A stretch of DNA of 64,000 bases from Tsukamurella sp. M9C. Lineage in GTDB: Bacteria > Actinomycetota > Actinomycetes > Mycobacteriales > Mycobacteriaceae. Under the pieces are notes generated by a model that worked only from the letters and a program-made list of their open reading frames with translations, made no database searches and was not told the DNA's origin. Numbering within the stretch: the first letter of the stretch is position 1; the number at the start of each line of letters is the position of its first letter. The translations under genes were made by a program, and so were the position numbers. The stretch covers positions 17,341-81,340 of the forward strand of contig NZ_JAIULG010000015.1 in assembly GCF_020169415.1 (NCBI RefSeq). Direction: 5' to 3'. Of this stretch, positions 8,718 through 17,824 are shown piece after piece.

Positions 8718-10304
8718 GTGACCCGTCCCGTGGTATTGATCGCCGACAAGCTGGCACCGTCGACAGTGGAGGCGCTCGGTGACGACGTCGAGGTGAAGTG
8801 GGTCGACGGCCCCGACCGCCCCGCGCTGCTCGCCGCGGTCCCCGAGGCCGACGCGCTGCTCGTGCGCTCCGCGACCACCGTCGACGCGGAGGTCCTCGCC
8901 GCCGCCACCAAGCTCAAGATCGTCGCCCGCGCGGGCGTCGGTCTCGACAACGTGGACGTGCCCGCCGCCACCGAGCGCGGCGTCCTCGTGGTCAACGCGC
9001 CCACGTCGAACATCCACACCGCGGCCGAGCACGCCGTCGCGCTGATGCTCGCCACCGCCCGCCAGATCCCCGCCGCGGACAAGACCCTGCGCGAGCACAC
9101 CTGGAAGCGCAGCGCCTTCAACGGCGTCGAGATCCTCGGCAAGACCGTCGGCGTCGTCGGCATGGGCCGCATCGGCCAGCTCGTCGCGCAGCGCCTCGCC
9201 GCCTTCGAGACCAAGATCGTGGCGTACGACCCCTACGTCAGCCCGGCCCGCGCCGCGCAGCTCGGCATCGAGCTGCTCACCCTCGACGAGCTGCTCGAGC
9301 GCGCCGACTTCATCTCGGTGCACCTCCCGAAGACCCCCGAGACCAAGGGCCTGATCGGCCGTGAGGCGCTCGCCCGCACCAAGAAGGGCGTCGTCATCGT
9401 CAACGCCGCCCGCGGCGGCCTCATCGACGAGCAGGCCCTCGCGGACGCCATCACCTCGGGTCACGTCTTCGGCGCCGGCCTCGACGTCTTCGAGACCGAG
9501 CCCTGCACCGACAGCCCGCTGTTCGAGCTGCCGCAGGTCGTCGTGACCCCGCACCTCGGCGCCTCGACCTCGGAGGCCCAGGACCGCGCCGGCACCGACG
9601 TCGCCAAGAGCGTCCGCCTGGCCCTGGCCGGCGAGTTCGTCCCGGACGCCGTCAACGTCAAGGGCGGCGCCGTCGACGAGGAGGTCGCGCCCTGGCTCGA
9701 GCTCACCCGCAAGCTGGGCGTGCTGCTGGGCGGCCTGCCCGGGCAGCTGCCGGAGAAGATCGGCGTCACCGTCCGCGGCGAGCTGGCCAGCGAGAACGTC
9801 GACATCCTGCAGCTCTCGGCGCTGCGCGGCCTGTTCTCGGCCGTCATCGAGGACGCCGTCACCTTCGTCAACGCCCCCGCCCTCGCGGAGGAGCGCGGCG
9901 TCACCGTCGAGCTGGAGAAGGTCTCGGAGAGCCCCAACCACCGCAGCCTGGTCGACGTGCGCGCCGTCTACGGCGACGGCACCGTCCAGAACGTCGCGGG
10001 CACGCTCTCGGGCCTGAGCCGCGTCGAGAAGGTCACCAACATCAACGGCCGCAACTTCGACCTGCGCGCCGAGGGCCTGAACCTGTTCATCGCCTACGGC
10101 GATCAGCCGGGCTCGCTGGGCAAGATCGGCACGCTGCTCGGCGACGCCGGCATCGACATCCAGGCCGCGGCGCTGAGCCAGGACGCCGAGGGTGCGGGCG
10201 CGACGGTGCTGCTGCGCGTCAGTCAGCCCGTCTCGGCCGAGGTGCAGCAGGCCATCGGCGACGCGGTCGCCGCCACCACCATCGCGCAGGTGGACCTGTC
10301 GTGA
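8718..10304 (+). CDS. serA: D-3-phosphoglycerate dehydrogenase
   Basis: 528 residues, the same length as mycobacterial SerA1. The NAD fold carries [12 protein letters not shown] (about 145). The catalytic Arg is in [10 protein letters not shown], followed by the catalytic Glu region and His in [10 protein letters not shown]. The long form adds an allosteric-substrate-binding domain (about 320-450) and a C-terminal ACT domain (about 455-528), where serine feedback acts in this type. It catalyses the first step of serine synthesis. GTG 8718 has GAGGAG six bases upstream. The stop overlaps leuB by four bases, as in an operon. Confidence 0.97.
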   Translation: MTRPVVLIADKLAPSTVEALGDDVEVKWVDGPDRPALLAAVPEADALLVRSATTVDAEVLAAATKLKIVARAGVGLDNVDVPAATERGVLVVNAPTSNIHTAAEHAVALMLATARQIPAADKTLREHTWKRSAFNGVEILGKTVGVVGMGRIGQLVAQRLAAFETKIVAYDPYVSPARAAQLGIELLTLDELLERADFISVHLPKTPETKGLIGREALARTKKGVVIVNAARGGLIDEQALADAITSGHVFGAGLDVFETEPCTDSPLFELPQVVVTPHLGASTSEAQDRAGTDVAKSVRLALAGEFVPDAVNVKGGAVDEEVAPWLELTRKLGVLLGGLPGQLPEKIGVTVRGELASENVDILQLSALRGLFSAVIEDAVTFVNAPALAEERGVTVELEKVSESPNHRSLVDVRAVYGDGTVQNVAGTLSGLSRVEKVTNINGRNFDLRAEGLNLFIAYGDQPGSLGKIGTLLGDAGIDIQAAALSQDAEGAGATVLLRVSQPVSAEVQQAIGDAVAATTIAQVDLS

Positions 10305-11320
10305 AGCTCGCGGTGATCGGCGGGGACGGCATCGGCCCCGAGGTGACGGCGGAGGCGCTCAAGGTGCTGCGCGCGGTGGTCGGCGAGATCGAGACCACCG
10401 ACTACGACCTGGGCGCGCGCCGCTACGAGCGCAACGGCGAGCTGCTCACCGACGAGGACCTGGCGTCGCTGCGCGAGCACGACGCGATCCTGCTCGGCGC
10501 CATCGGCGACCCGCGCAAGGTCCCGCCGGGCGTGCTCGAGCGCGGCCTGCTGCTGAAGATGCGGTTCGCGCTGGATCACCACGTGAACCTGCGCCCGTCG
10601 AAGCTCTTCCCGGGCGTCGAGTCGCCGCTGAAGAACCCGGGCGAGATCGACTTCGTCGTGGTCCGCGAAGGCACCGAGGGCGCGTACACCGGTAACGGCG
10701 GCGCGATCCGCGTCGGCACCCCGCAGGAGGTCGCCAACGAGACCTCGGTCAACACCCGGTTCGGCGCGGAGCGCGTGGTGCGCTTCGCCTTCGAGCTGGC
10801 GCGCACCCGGCGGAAGAAGCTGACGCTGGTGCACAAGACCAACGTGCTCGTCTTCGGCGGCTCGCTGTGGCAGCGCACCGTCGACGAGGTGGCGACCGAG
10901 TTCCCCGACGTCGCCGTGGATTACAGCCACATCGACGCCGCCACGATCTACCTGGTCACGGACCCGTCGCGGTTCGACGTCATCGTCACCGACAACCTCT
11001 TCGGCGACATCCTCACCGACGAGGCCGGCGCGATCTCCGGCGGTATCGGCCTGGCGGCGTCGGGCAACGTCGACGCGACGGGCACCAACCCGTCGATGTT
11101 CGAGCCCGTGCACGGCAGCGCCCCGGACATCGTCGGCCAGGGCGTCGCGGATCCCACCGCGGCCATCCTGTCGGCCGCGATGCTCCTGCGGCACCTCGGG
11201 AACGAGGACGGCGCGCAGCGCATCGAGGCCGCCGTGACGGCCGACCTCGCCGCCCGCGGCGACGCCCCGATCCGCACCGTCGAGGTCGGCGACCGCATCG
11301 CCGCCGCCCTCAGCACGTAA
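10301..11320 (+). CDS. leuB: 3-isopropylmalate dehydrogenase
   Basis: 339 residues. It begins [14 protein letters not shown] and carries the decarboxylating dehydrogenase signature around [20 protein letters not shown], with metal-binding aspartates, then [12 protein letters not shown]. It oxidises and decarboxylates 3-isopropylmalate in leucine synthesis. It starts at a GTG overlapping the serA stop (GTGA), so the two are translationally coupled. leuC and leuD lie 46 kb away in the window. In C. glutamicum leuB is controlled by LtbR, and the likely orthologue is at 57.1 kb. Confidence 0.97.
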   Translation: MKLAVIGGDGIGPEVTAEALKVLRAVVGEIETTDYDLGARRYERNGELLTDEDLASLREHDAILLGAIGDPRKVPPGVLERGLLLKMRFALDHHVNLRPSKLFPGVESPLKNPGEIDFVVVREGTEGAYTGNGGAIRVGTPQEVANETSVNTRFGAERVVRFAFELARTRRKKLTLVHKTNVLVFGGSLWQRTVDEVATEFPDVAVDYSHIDAATIYLVTDPSRFDVIVTDNLFGDILTDEAGAISGGIGLAASGNVDATGTNPSMFEPVHGSAPDIVGQGVADPTAAILSAAMLLRHLGNEDGAQRIEAAVTADLAARGDAPIRTVEVGDRIAAALST

Positions 11321-11362
11321 CCCGTCGCCCGCCCTCTGTCGGGGCACCGTCGGGCCCATCCC

Positions 11363-11427
11363 TGACTTAACAGCGTTAGCAGCAGGCGTTCCCCCAGGAA
11401 GCGCCCTGGGCTAACGCTGTTAAGTCA
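11363..11427. terminator. Long perfect inverted repeat between convergent leuB and MFS
   Basis: An 18-base arm (11363-11380) reads TGACTTAACAGCGTTAGC and pairs without mismatch with 11410-11427. The 29-base spacer holds a second, smaller hairpin (GGCGTTCC against GGAAGCGCC). The right arm includes the stop codon of the convergent MFS gene. Position suggests a bidirectional terminator, but the AT-rich arms are unlike the other terminators here and each arm contains TAAC-AGC-GTTA, itself a dyad. Confidence 0.7.
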
Positions 11428-12654
11428 TTTCAGGGGTAGCGACGGTGCCGCGTCCGCACTCTCCGGCTGGTCCGCGCGCTTCGCGTCGGAGGGGACGAGC
11501 GGGTAGGCGAGCAGAGGGGCCAGGGCCACGAGGGCGAAGGCGGCGCCGAAGCTCGTCGCGTGGATGAGGGCGCCCAGGATCGGCCCGGCCGCGGTCGTGG
11601 CGACGAACTGCCCGGTGTTCTGGATCCCGAGGGCGCGCCCGCTGTAGAACGGTCCCGCCTTCTCGGCGATCGCGGTGAAGGCGAGGCCGTTGTCGGCGAC
11701 GGTGACCACCGAGGCGACGAGCAGGACGACGACCGCGACGGGCGAGCCGATCGCGGCGAGCGCGCCGAGCCCGGCCATCGACGCCGCGGCGGCGAGGGCG
11801 ATCCACTTGATCGGCGCGGTCCGCGAGCCCAGCCGGTCCGACCACGCGCCCGCCAGGATCCGCCCGCCCGCACCGAGCAGCTGGCTCGCGGAGATCAGGA
11901 GACCCGCGGTCGCCGGCGCCCAGTGCAGGCCGACGATCAGCCACGTGATGCCCCAGGTCCAGATCGCGCCCTGCGGCAGCACCAGTAGCAGCGAGACCGC
12001 GTGGATGCGGACGAGGAAGGAGTCCTCGCGGTAGGGGTTCGACCGGGCGTCCGCGGCCGCGGGGCCGGTCTCGGGCCGGGGCGGATCGACGATGAACGCC
12101 CACACCAGCACCACGGAGACCACCGCGATGACGAGCGGGACGAGCATCGCGGCGGTGATTCCGGCACGGCTCGCCAGCAGTGGCATCGTCAGCGACAGCA
12201 GCGCGATGCCCAGGGGCTGCGAGGTCTGCCGGATCCCCATGGCGGTGCCTCGGCTGGACGCCGGGAACCAGCCGACGACGATGCGGCCGCTCGCTCCGTT
12301 GCCGCTCGCCGCCATGGCGGAGGCGCCGAAGAGCGCGACGGCCGCGACGTACAACGGGGCGTGCGCCGCGAACGCCGCGACGGCCGCCGCCAGGCCGACC
12401 ACGGCTCCGGCCATGCTGATCAGCAGGACGCGGCGCTCGCCGTAGCGGTCGATCATGACGCCCCACAGGATCGTGGTGAGCAGCAGGCCGGCGGGCGCGG
12501 CGGCCGCGAACAGCCCGGCGCGCTGCGGGCTCAGGCCGCCCTGGATGAGCTGGGGGAGGAGGAACGCGGTGCAGTTCACGGCGGCGGTGGTGGTGATCGC
12601 GGCGGTCATCGAGACCACCAGGATCCACCAGCGGCGGGCGGCGGACATCTCCAT
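11425..12654 (-). CDS. MFS transporter, 12 segments (Rv2994-like position)
   Basis: 409 residues, about twelve hydrophobic helices. MTAAITTTAAVNCTAFLLPQ opens the first helix and the motif A loop is GVMIDRYGERRVL. It resembles the NarK/ACS-like MFS branch. ATG 12654 has GGGAG five bases upstream. The order leuB-convergent MFS-FAH hydrolase matches Rv2995c-Rv2994-Rv2993c of M. tuberculosis from memory, so this is backbone. Substrate unknown. Confidence 0.85.
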   Translation of the reverse strand: MEMSAARRWWILVVSMTAAITTTAAVNCTAFLLPQLIQGGLSPQRAGLFAAAAPAGLLLTTILWGVMIDRYGERRVLLISMAGAVVGLAAAVAAFAAHAPLYVAAVALFGASAMAASGNGASGRIVVGWFPASSRGTAMGIRQTSQPLGIALLSLTMPLLASRAGITAAMLVPLVIAVVSVVLVWAFIVDPPRPETGPAAADARSNPYREDSFLVRIHAVSLLLVLPQGAIWTWGITWLIVGLHWAPATAGLLISASQLLGAGGRILAGAWSDRLGSRTAPIKWIALAAAASMAGLGALAAIGSPVAVVVLLVASVVTVADNGLAFTAIAEKAGPFYSGRALGIQNTGQFVATTAAGPILGALIHATSFGAAFALVALAPLLAYPLVPSDAKRADQPESADAAPSLPLK

Positions 12655-12670
12655 CGCTACTCCCAACTAG

Positions 12671-12699
12671 TGAGACGACATGCTTACTATTTGAGACGA
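12671..12699. promoter_or_regulatory. Direct repeat TGAGACGA spaced two helical turns
   Basis: TGAGACGA occurs at 12671-12678 and 12692-12699, 21 bases start to start, between the divergent MFS and FAH-family genes. Tandem half-sites on one DNA face suggest an activator site. No cognate regulator is adjacent. Confidence 0.4.
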
Positions 12700-12731
12700 A
12701 GCCTAGTGGATCGAAGTATCGGAGTCGAACG

Positions 12732-12737
12732 GTAGGC
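12732..12737 (+). promoter_or_regulatory. -10 box TAGGCT of a probable leaderless transcript
   Basis: TAGGCT ends eight bases before ATG 12745 and there is no Shine-Dalgarno sequence. Confidence 0.5.
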
Positions 12738-12744
12738 TCGCGAC

Positions 12745-13518
12745 ATGCGCCTTGCACGAATCGCCAGCAGTGACGGGGTCGCGTTCGCGGCCATCGAGGG
12801 TGACCCGGAGGACGGTGCCCGGGCCCGCGAGATCTCCGAGCACCCTTTCGGCACACCGGAGTTCACCGGCCGCAGTTGGGCGCTCGACGACGTGCGCCTG
12901 CTGGCGCCGATCCTCGCCAGCAAGGTGGTCTGCATCGGCAAGAACTACGCGGCGCACGCGGCGGAGATGGGCGGCGAGGCGCCCAAGGATCCCGTGATCT
13001 TCATCAAGCCCAACACGTCGATCATCGGCCCGCTGGCGCCGATCAAGCTGCCGCGCAGCTCCGAGCAGGTGGACTACGAGGGCGAGTTGGCCGTGGTCAT
13101 CGGCCAGCCCTGCCGCGACGTCCCCGCCGCCCGCGCGAAGGACGTCATCCTCGGCTACACCGTGGCGAACGACGTGACCGCCCGCGATCAGCAACGCCAC
13201 GACGGCCAGTGGACCCGCGGTAAGGGCTACGACACCTTCTGCCCGCTCGGCCCGTGGATCGAGACGGAGTTCGACCCGTCGGACGCGCGGATCTACACCG
13301 AGCTCGACGGCCAGATCAAGCAGGACTCGCGCACGTCGCTGATGATCCACTCCATCGGCGACATCGTCGAGTGGATCTCGTCCGTGATGACTCTGCTGCC
13401 GGGCGACGTCATCCTCACCGGGACCCCGGAGGGCGTCGGCCCCATCACCGCCGGCCAGCACGTCGCCGTCACCGTCGAGGGCATCGGCACGCTGACCAGC
13501 CTCGCCGAGGACCGCTGA
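12745..13518 (+). CDS. Fumarylacetoacetate hydrolase family protein (Rv2993c-like)
   Basis: 257 residues. The FAH fold is complete: VCIGKNYAAHAAEMG (about 63), FIKPNTSIIGP, then DYEGELAVVIG with metal-ligand acidic residues, GYTVANDVTARD, KGYDTFCPLGPW and LTGTPEGVGPI. Family members hydrolyse or decarboxylate 2-oxo acids using Mg2+; the mycobacterial relative is often annotated as 2-hydroxyhepta-2,4-diene-1,7-dioate isomerase, which is unproven here. In M. tuberculosis it adjoins gltX; here 30 kb of carbohydrate genes separate them. Confidence 0.92.
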   Translation: MRLARIASSDGVAFAAIEGDPEDGARAREISEHPFGTPEFTGRSWALDDVRLLAPILASKVVCIGKNYAAHAAEMGGEAPKDPVIFIKPNTSIIGPLAPIKLPRSSEQVDYEGELAVVIGQPCRDVPAARAKDVILGYTVANDVTARDQQRHDGQWTRGKGYDTFCPLGPWIETEFDPSDARIYTELDGQIKQDSRTSLMIHSIGDIVEWISSVMTLLPGDVILTGTPEGVGPITAGQHVAVTVEGIGTLTSLAEDR

Positions 13519-13524
13519 CGCCGT

Positions 13525-13554
13525 TCAGTCGGCCTTGACTCAGTCGGCCTTGAC
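13525..13554. repeat. 15-base tandem duplication across a stop codon
   Basis: TCAGTCGGCCTTGAC occurs twice head to tail (13525-13539 and 13540-13554). On the minus strand each copy encodes V-K-A-D-stop, so the duplication repeats the last codons of the UspA gene after its own stop. Confidence 0.85.
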
Positions 13555-13893
13555 GGCGAGCACGGGGATCGGCGAGTTCAGGATCAGCCGCTGACTGACG
13601 CTGCCGAGAACAGCCTTGCTCACCAGCGATCGGCGGCGGACCGCGATCACGAGGCGGGTCGCGCCGCGCTCGTCGATCTCGTCGAGCACGGCGTCGACGG
13701 GGTCGCGGTCGCCGCGCCCCGTCCGCTCCACGACGGTGATGGCGACGTCCCCGTCGACGTCCGAGACGTCGAGCTTGGCGATGCCGAGGTTGACGGCCAC
13801 GAGATCGGTGCCGAGGGACCTCGCCTCCTCGATGCCGGCGCGCAGGGCGACGGGGCCTTCGGTGGTGCCGGGGACCGCGACGATGATGGTCAT
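13540..13893 (-). CDS. Universal stress protein (UspA-like, single domain, short)
   Basis: 117 residues; usual single-domain UspA proteins are about 140-150. It starts MTIIVAVPGTTEGPVALRAG and ends with SKAVLGSVSQRLILNSPIPVLAVK. The region normally giving the G-2X-G-9X-G(S/T) ATP motif reads LGSVSQRLI, so ATP binding is doubtful. It lies 28 bases after the inositol-type transporter and is probably co-transcribed with it. A regulatory partner of that transporter is conceivable but not shown. Confidence 0.8.
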   Translation of the reverse strand: MTIIVAVPGTTEGPVALRAGIEEARSLGTDLVAVNLGIAKLDVSDVDGDVAITVVERTGRGDRDPVDAVLDEIDERGATRLVIAVRRRSLVSKAVLGSVSQRLILNSPIPVLAVKAD

Positions 13894-13921
13894 GATGCTC
13901 CTCGTGTCGAGAACGATCCGG

Positions 13922-15376
13922 TCAGCGGAAGTCGCCGCGGGAGAAGGACTCCTCCAAGTCCTCCAGTGAGCGGCCGCTGGTGTTGGGCAGGGTCTTGTAG
14001 ATCAGGACGCCGAAGAGGGCGCACACCACGAAGAACGTGCCGTACGTACCGACGATGCCACCGACCTTGATCAGGGTGGGGAAGAGTTGCCCGACGAGGG
14101 CGTTCGTCAGCCACAGGACCAGCACCGACAGCCCCATGCCGAAACCGCGCAGCCGCAGCGGGAAGAGCTCGGACAGGCACACCCACACGGGCACGTTGAG
14201 CGCGGTCTGCATGGCGAGCACGAACAGGGCGACGAAGATCAGGACGGCGTAGGCCTGCACCTTGCCCTCGGGCAGGATCAGCGCCGACAGCACGGTGAGG
14301 CCGTGGCAGACGGTCACGCCGATCATGCCCGCGATGATGAGCGTGCGACGGGGGACGCGGTCGATGAGGAAGAACAGGCAGACCGCGCTGCCGACGACCG
14401 CGGAGACGCCCATGAAGATGTTCGCGATCGGCGCCGCGCTGTCGCTGAAGCCGGCGGTCTTGAGCATCTCGGTCCCGTAGTACATCACCGAGTTGATGCC
14501 GGTGAGCTGCTGGGCGATCGCGAGGATCACGGCGGCGAGCATGATGCGGCGGACCCACGGGATCGCCAGGTCGGCCCAGCCGCCGGTCTGCGCGGCCTCC
14601 TCCTCGCGGGCGAGCTCCTCGACCTCCGCCATCTCGGCCCGCGCGCGGTCCTCGGTGCGGACCTGCATGAGCACGGCGAGCGCCTCGTCGTCGCGGCCCT
14701 TCGAGATGTACCAGCGGGGCGATTCCGGCATCCGCAGCATGCCGAGGAACAGGAAGACGGCGGGCACGGCGCACACCGCGAGCATGATCCGCCACACCCC
14801 GGGATGTCCGTCGGGGTTGGCGTCGGTGAGCGGGGGCCACACGCGGGCGATGATCGCGTTGATCACGAAGGCCAGCAGCTGGCCGATCACGATGGCCAGC
14901 TCGTTGCGGCCGCCGAGGGTGCCGCGTCGCTCCGTGGGCGCCAGTTCCGACAGGTAGACGGGGACGACGACCGAGGCGCCGCCGACCGCGAGGCCGAGGA
15001 CGAACCGGGCCGGCAGCATCACCGCCAGGTCGTTCGCGAAGACGGCGCCGAGCGTGCCGACGAAGAAGACCACCGCGAGGATGATCATGGTCTTCCTGCG
15101 CCCGATGGCGTCGGCGAGCCGGCCGCAGACCAGCGCCCCGACGGCGGCCCCGATGAGCAGGGTGCTGACCACCAGGCCCTCGGTCGTCGTGGTCAGCCCC
15201 AGGTCGTGCTTCATCGGCTCCAGCGCGCCGTTGAGCACGCCGGTGTCGTAGCCGAAGAGCAGCCCGCCGAAGGTCGCGACGACCGCGACCAGGTCCATCC
15301 GCCGCTGGTGGGGGCCGGGTCTGAGGGCCGGCAGGGCTGTTCGGCCCTCCGGCGTGCTGGTGCGTCCGTCCGTCAT
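13922..15376 (-). CDS. iolT: MFS sugar porter, probable myo-inositol transporter IolT
   Basis: 484 residues, the usual length for sugar porters. Marks are GGLLFGYDTGVLNGAL in helix 1, GRLADAIGRRKT, PVYLSELAPTERRGTLGG, PESPRWYISKGR, QQLTGINSVMYYGTEM and the C-terminal ELFPLRLRGFGMG. The general pattern fits C. glutamicum IolT1/IolT2. ATG 15376 has GGAAGGA nine bases upstream; the frame is open 21 codons further. With the iol operon 19 kb downstream, inositol is the best guess, but other polyols or hexoses are possible. A palindrome in its upstream region may be the repressor site. Confidence 0.85.
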   Translation of the reverse strand: MTDGRTSTPEGRTALPALRPGPHQRRMDLVAVVATFGGLLFGYDTGVLNGALEPMKHDLGLTTTTEGLVVSTLLIGAAVGALVCGRLADAIGRRKTMIILAVVFFVGTLGAVFANDLAVMLPARFVLGLAVGGASVVVPVYLSELAPTERRGTLGGRNELAIVIGQLLAFVINAIIARVWPPLTDANPDGHPGVWRIMLAVCAVPAVFLFLGMLRMPESPRWYISKGRDDEALAVLMQVRTEDRARAEMAEVEELAREEEAAQTGGWADLAIPWVRRIMLAAVILAIAQQLTGINSVMYYGTEMLKTAGFSDSAAPIANIFMGVSAVVGSAVCLFFLIDRVPRRTLIIAGMIGVTVCHGLTVLSALILPEGKVQAYAVLIFVALFVLAMQTALNVPVWVCLSELFPLRLRGFGMGLSVLVLWLTNALVGQLFPTLIKVGGIVGTYGTFFVVCALFGVLIYKTLPNTSGRSLEDLEESFSRGDFR

Positions 15377-15461
15377 TCTGGAGTCCTTCCCGCTGTCCGC
15401 GTGAGGAACATCACAGCAGACCTCGAGCGTGTTTGACAAGTCGTTCGACGAGATTGAAAGA

Positions 15462-15473
15462 ATGTCATGACAT
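15462..15473. promoter_or_regulatory. Palindrome ATGTCATGACAT, candidate IolR-type operator
   Basis: A perfect 12-base palindrome lies between iolT and a divergent oxidoreductase gene. Its core TGTCATGACA fits KGWCHTRACA, the IolR (GntR-type) consensus I recall from C. glutamicum. A TTGACA (15433-15438) lies nearby. Confidence 0.5.
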
Positions 15474-15537
15474 GACTATCGAGCGTGTGGCATCCTGAAA
15501 CCGTTCGCACGGCTGGAAACGACGGAGGTGGCACACG

Positions 15538-16713
15538 ATGCACGACGGTACGCAGCAGGATCCGACCCCGGTGCGGGTGGCCGTGATCGGCATGGGCTGG
15601 ATGGGCCGGGTGCACGCCCAGGCGTACGCCCGTGTGCCGCACCACTACCCGGACGGCGTCGCGGTGCCCGTCCTGGCCGCGGTGGCGGACGACGTCCCCG
15701 GGCGCGCGGAGACCTTCGCCGCCCGGTTCGGGGCGGCCTCCGCGTACACCGACTGGCGCGACGTCCTCGGCGATCCGTCGATCGACGCCGTCTCGGTGAC
15801 GGTGCCCAACTTCCTCCACCGCGAGATCGGCGTCGCGGTGCTCGACGCCGGCAAGCATCTGTGGATCGAGAAGCCCGTGGGCCTGACCGAGGCCGACGCG
15901 GCCGCGGTCGCGGAGGCCGCCGCTCGCAATGATCGCCGCACCGCCGTCGGCTTCAACTACCGCAACGCCCCCGCGGTGCAGGCGGCCCGGGCCATGGTCG
16001 CCGACGGCCGGCTCGGTACCGTCACGCACGCGCGGTTCCGGTTGTTCAGCGACTACGCCGCCCATCCCGACGGTGCCCTCACGTGGCGCTACCAGCGGGA
16101 CCGCGGCGGCAACGGCGTCCTCGGCGACCTCGGCTCGCACGGCGTGGACCTGGTCTCCTACCTGCTCGGCGACATCGACGCGCTGGTCGCCGACACCGCG
16201 ATCTTCATCCCCGAGCGGTCGGAGCCGACGGGTGCCACGTCGGGACACCAGCTCGCCACCTCGGGCGTGCGGGGCCCCGTCGAGAACGAGGACTACCTGT
16301 CGGCGCAGCTGCGCCTGACGTCCGGGGCGCGCTGCGTTCTCGAGGCGAGCCGGGTCGCGGTGGGGGAGCAGAACTCCTACGGCTTCGAGATCCACGGCAC
16401 GTCCGGCATGGTGCGCTGGGACTACCGGCGCATGGGCGAACTCGAGGCGTCGCTCGGCGATTCCTTCCAGGACCAGCCGGTTTCGACGGTGCACGTCGGG
16501 CCCGGCAGCGGCGACTACGCCGCCTTCCAGCCCGGCGCGGCGAATCCCATGGGCTACGACGACCTCAAGGTGATCGAGGCCCAGCACTTCCTGCGTTCCA
16601 TCGTCACCGGCGTCCCGGAGGGTGCGACGGCCCTGGACGCCGTGCGCAGCGCCCGAGCGCTGGACGCCATGACCCGTTCGGTCGACGAGGGGCGCTGGGT
16701 GACGCTCGCGTGA
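15538..16713 (+). CDS. Gfo/Idh/MocA-family oxidoreductase A
   Basis: 391 residues. The N-terminal NAD(P) fold has VAVIGMGWMGRVHAQAYA; the catalytic EKP motif is IEKPVGL (about 110). The C-terminal sheet domain carries GDLGSHGVDLVSYLLGD, with the His position used in catalysis. ATG 15538 has GGAGG nine bases upstream. The family oxidises a hydroxyl of sugars, inositols or sugar acids. It diverges from iolT across a palindromic operator and is convergent with a TIM-barrel isomerase, so a ketose or inosose product is plausible. Substrate unknown. Confidence 0.88.
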   Translation: MHDGTQQDPTPVRVAVIGMGWMGRVHAQAYARVPHHYPDGVAVPVLAAVADDVPGRAETFAARFGAASAYTDWRDVLGDPSIDAVSVTVPNFLHREIGVAVLDAGKHLWIEKPVGLTEADAAAVAEAAARNDRRTAVGFNYRNAPAVQAARAMVADGRLGTVTHARFRLFSDYAAHPDGALTWRYQRDRGGNGVLGDLGSHGVDLVSYLLGDIDALVADTAIFIPERSEPTGATSGHQLATSGVRGPVENEDYLSAQLRLTSGARCVLEASRVAVGEQNSYGFEIHGTSGMVRWDYRRMGELEASLGDSFQDQPVSTVHVGPGSGDYAAFQPGAANPMGYDDLKVIEAQHFLRSIVTGVPEGATALDAVRSARALDAMTRSVDEGRWVTLA

Positions 16714-16726
16714 ACCCGCGCGGGGA

Positions 16727-16755
16727 GACGGTGCCGGCGGACCGCCGGCACCGTC
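16727..16755. terminator. Bidirectional terminator hairpin
   Basis: GACGGTGCCGGCGG (16727-16740) pairs perfectly with 16742-16755 between two convergent genes. There is no long T run, as is usual in high-GC actinobacteria. Confidence 0.75.
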
Positions 16756-16760
16756 GTCCG

Positions 16761-17789
16761 TCATGCGTTCGCGGACTCCGCGAGCAAGGACTCGGTCAGG
16801 GCCGCGTCGGCGGCGAGCAGGACCTCCGCCGCGACGGCGACGCCCTCCTCCCGTCCCAGCTCGGTGTCCTCGTGCTCGATGTTGACGAGCATGTCGGGAT
16901 CCACGTCGTGCAGGGCGCGCAGGAACTCGGTCCAGTACGCGACGTCGTGGCCCTTGCCCAGCGCGACGAAGTCCCAGGCGGACTCCGTCGGCCACTCGTT
17001 GGCCCACTCGTCGCCGCCGAGGTTGGTGCGGGCCTCGTCGGGGCCCAGGCGGCGGAACGAGTTGTCCAGAACCCCGTTCAGCGCCGCGTACTCCGGGTTG
17101 ATGCGGACGTCCTTGGCTGCGGCGTGCACCACCAGGTCGCCGAGGTGCCGGACCACCGCCACCGGGTCCATCTGCTGCCAGAACAGGTGCGAGGCGTCGA
17201 GCTCCACGCCGAGGTGTGTCGAGCCGGTGCGCTCGACCAGCTCGTGCACGGTCGCGCTGTTGAAGACGATGTTCTGCGGGTGCAGCTCGAGCGCGACCTT
17301 GACGCCGTGGTCGCGGGCGATGCGGTCGGTCTCGCGCCAGAAGTCGGTGGCGATCTCCCACTGGTGGTCCAGGACGTCGAGCGCGGCGGAGTTCCAGGCG
17401 TTGACCACCCAGTTCTGGTGCAGTGCACCGGGGTCACCGCCGGGCAGGCCCGACATGGTGACGACGCGGTCCTGGCCCAGGCGGGCCGCGAGCCGGATCG
17501 AGCGGCGGACGTCGTCGGCGTGCTTGCCGCCGATCGCGCGGTTCGGATGCAGCGGGTTGCCGTTGCAGTTGAGGCCGGCGATGGCGACGCCGGTGCCTTC
17601 GAAGATCCCGAGGTAGTCGTCGCGGGCCGTGTCGCTGACGAGTATGTCGGCGATGTTCGGCACGTGCACCGGCGGCAGGAAGCCACCGGTGTTGAGCTCG
17701 ATTCCGGTGAGGCCCACCGCGGCGATGGCGCGGAGCGCGTCGGGCAGGGGGCGGTCGTGGTAGATGGCGTTGTACAGACCGAGTTTCAT
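16761..17789 (-). CDS. Sugar phosphate isomerase/epimerase-like TIM barrel (AP-endonuclease 2 family)
   Basis: 342 residues. MKLGLYNAIYHDRPLPDALR opens the barrel. Metal-site residues lie in LELHPQN (about 178), GVELDASHLFW (about 204) and VNIEHED (about 312). It is paralogous to the enzyme at 25.6 kb: both have NGNPLHP, VVTMSGLPG, DxQWE and a DxSHLxW motif. ATG 17789 has GGAG five bases upstream. The family isomerises or dehydrates keto sugars or inososes, so it may act after one of the neighbouring dehydrogenases. Second gene of the operon starting at 19,039. Confidence 0.85.
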   Translation of the reverse strand: MKLGLYNAIYHDRPLPDALRAIAAVGLTGIELNTGGFLPPVHVPNIADILVSDTARDDYLGIFEGTGVAIAGLNCNGNPLHPNRAIGGKHADDVRRSIRLAARLGQDRVVTMSGLPGGDPGALHQNWVVNAWNSAALDVLDHQWEIATDFWRETDRIARDHGVKVALELHPQNIVFNSATVHELVERTGSTHLGVELDASHLFWQQMDPVAVVRHLGDLVVHAAAKDVRINPEYAALNGVLDNSFRRLGPDEARTNLGGDEWANEWPTESAWDFVALGKGHDVAYWTEFLRALHDVDPDMLVNIEHEDTELGREEGVAVAAEVLLAADAALTESLLAESANA

Positions 17790-17824
17790 GGAGGCTCCGT
17801 CGGAGTTGGTCGGGACTGGGGTGA

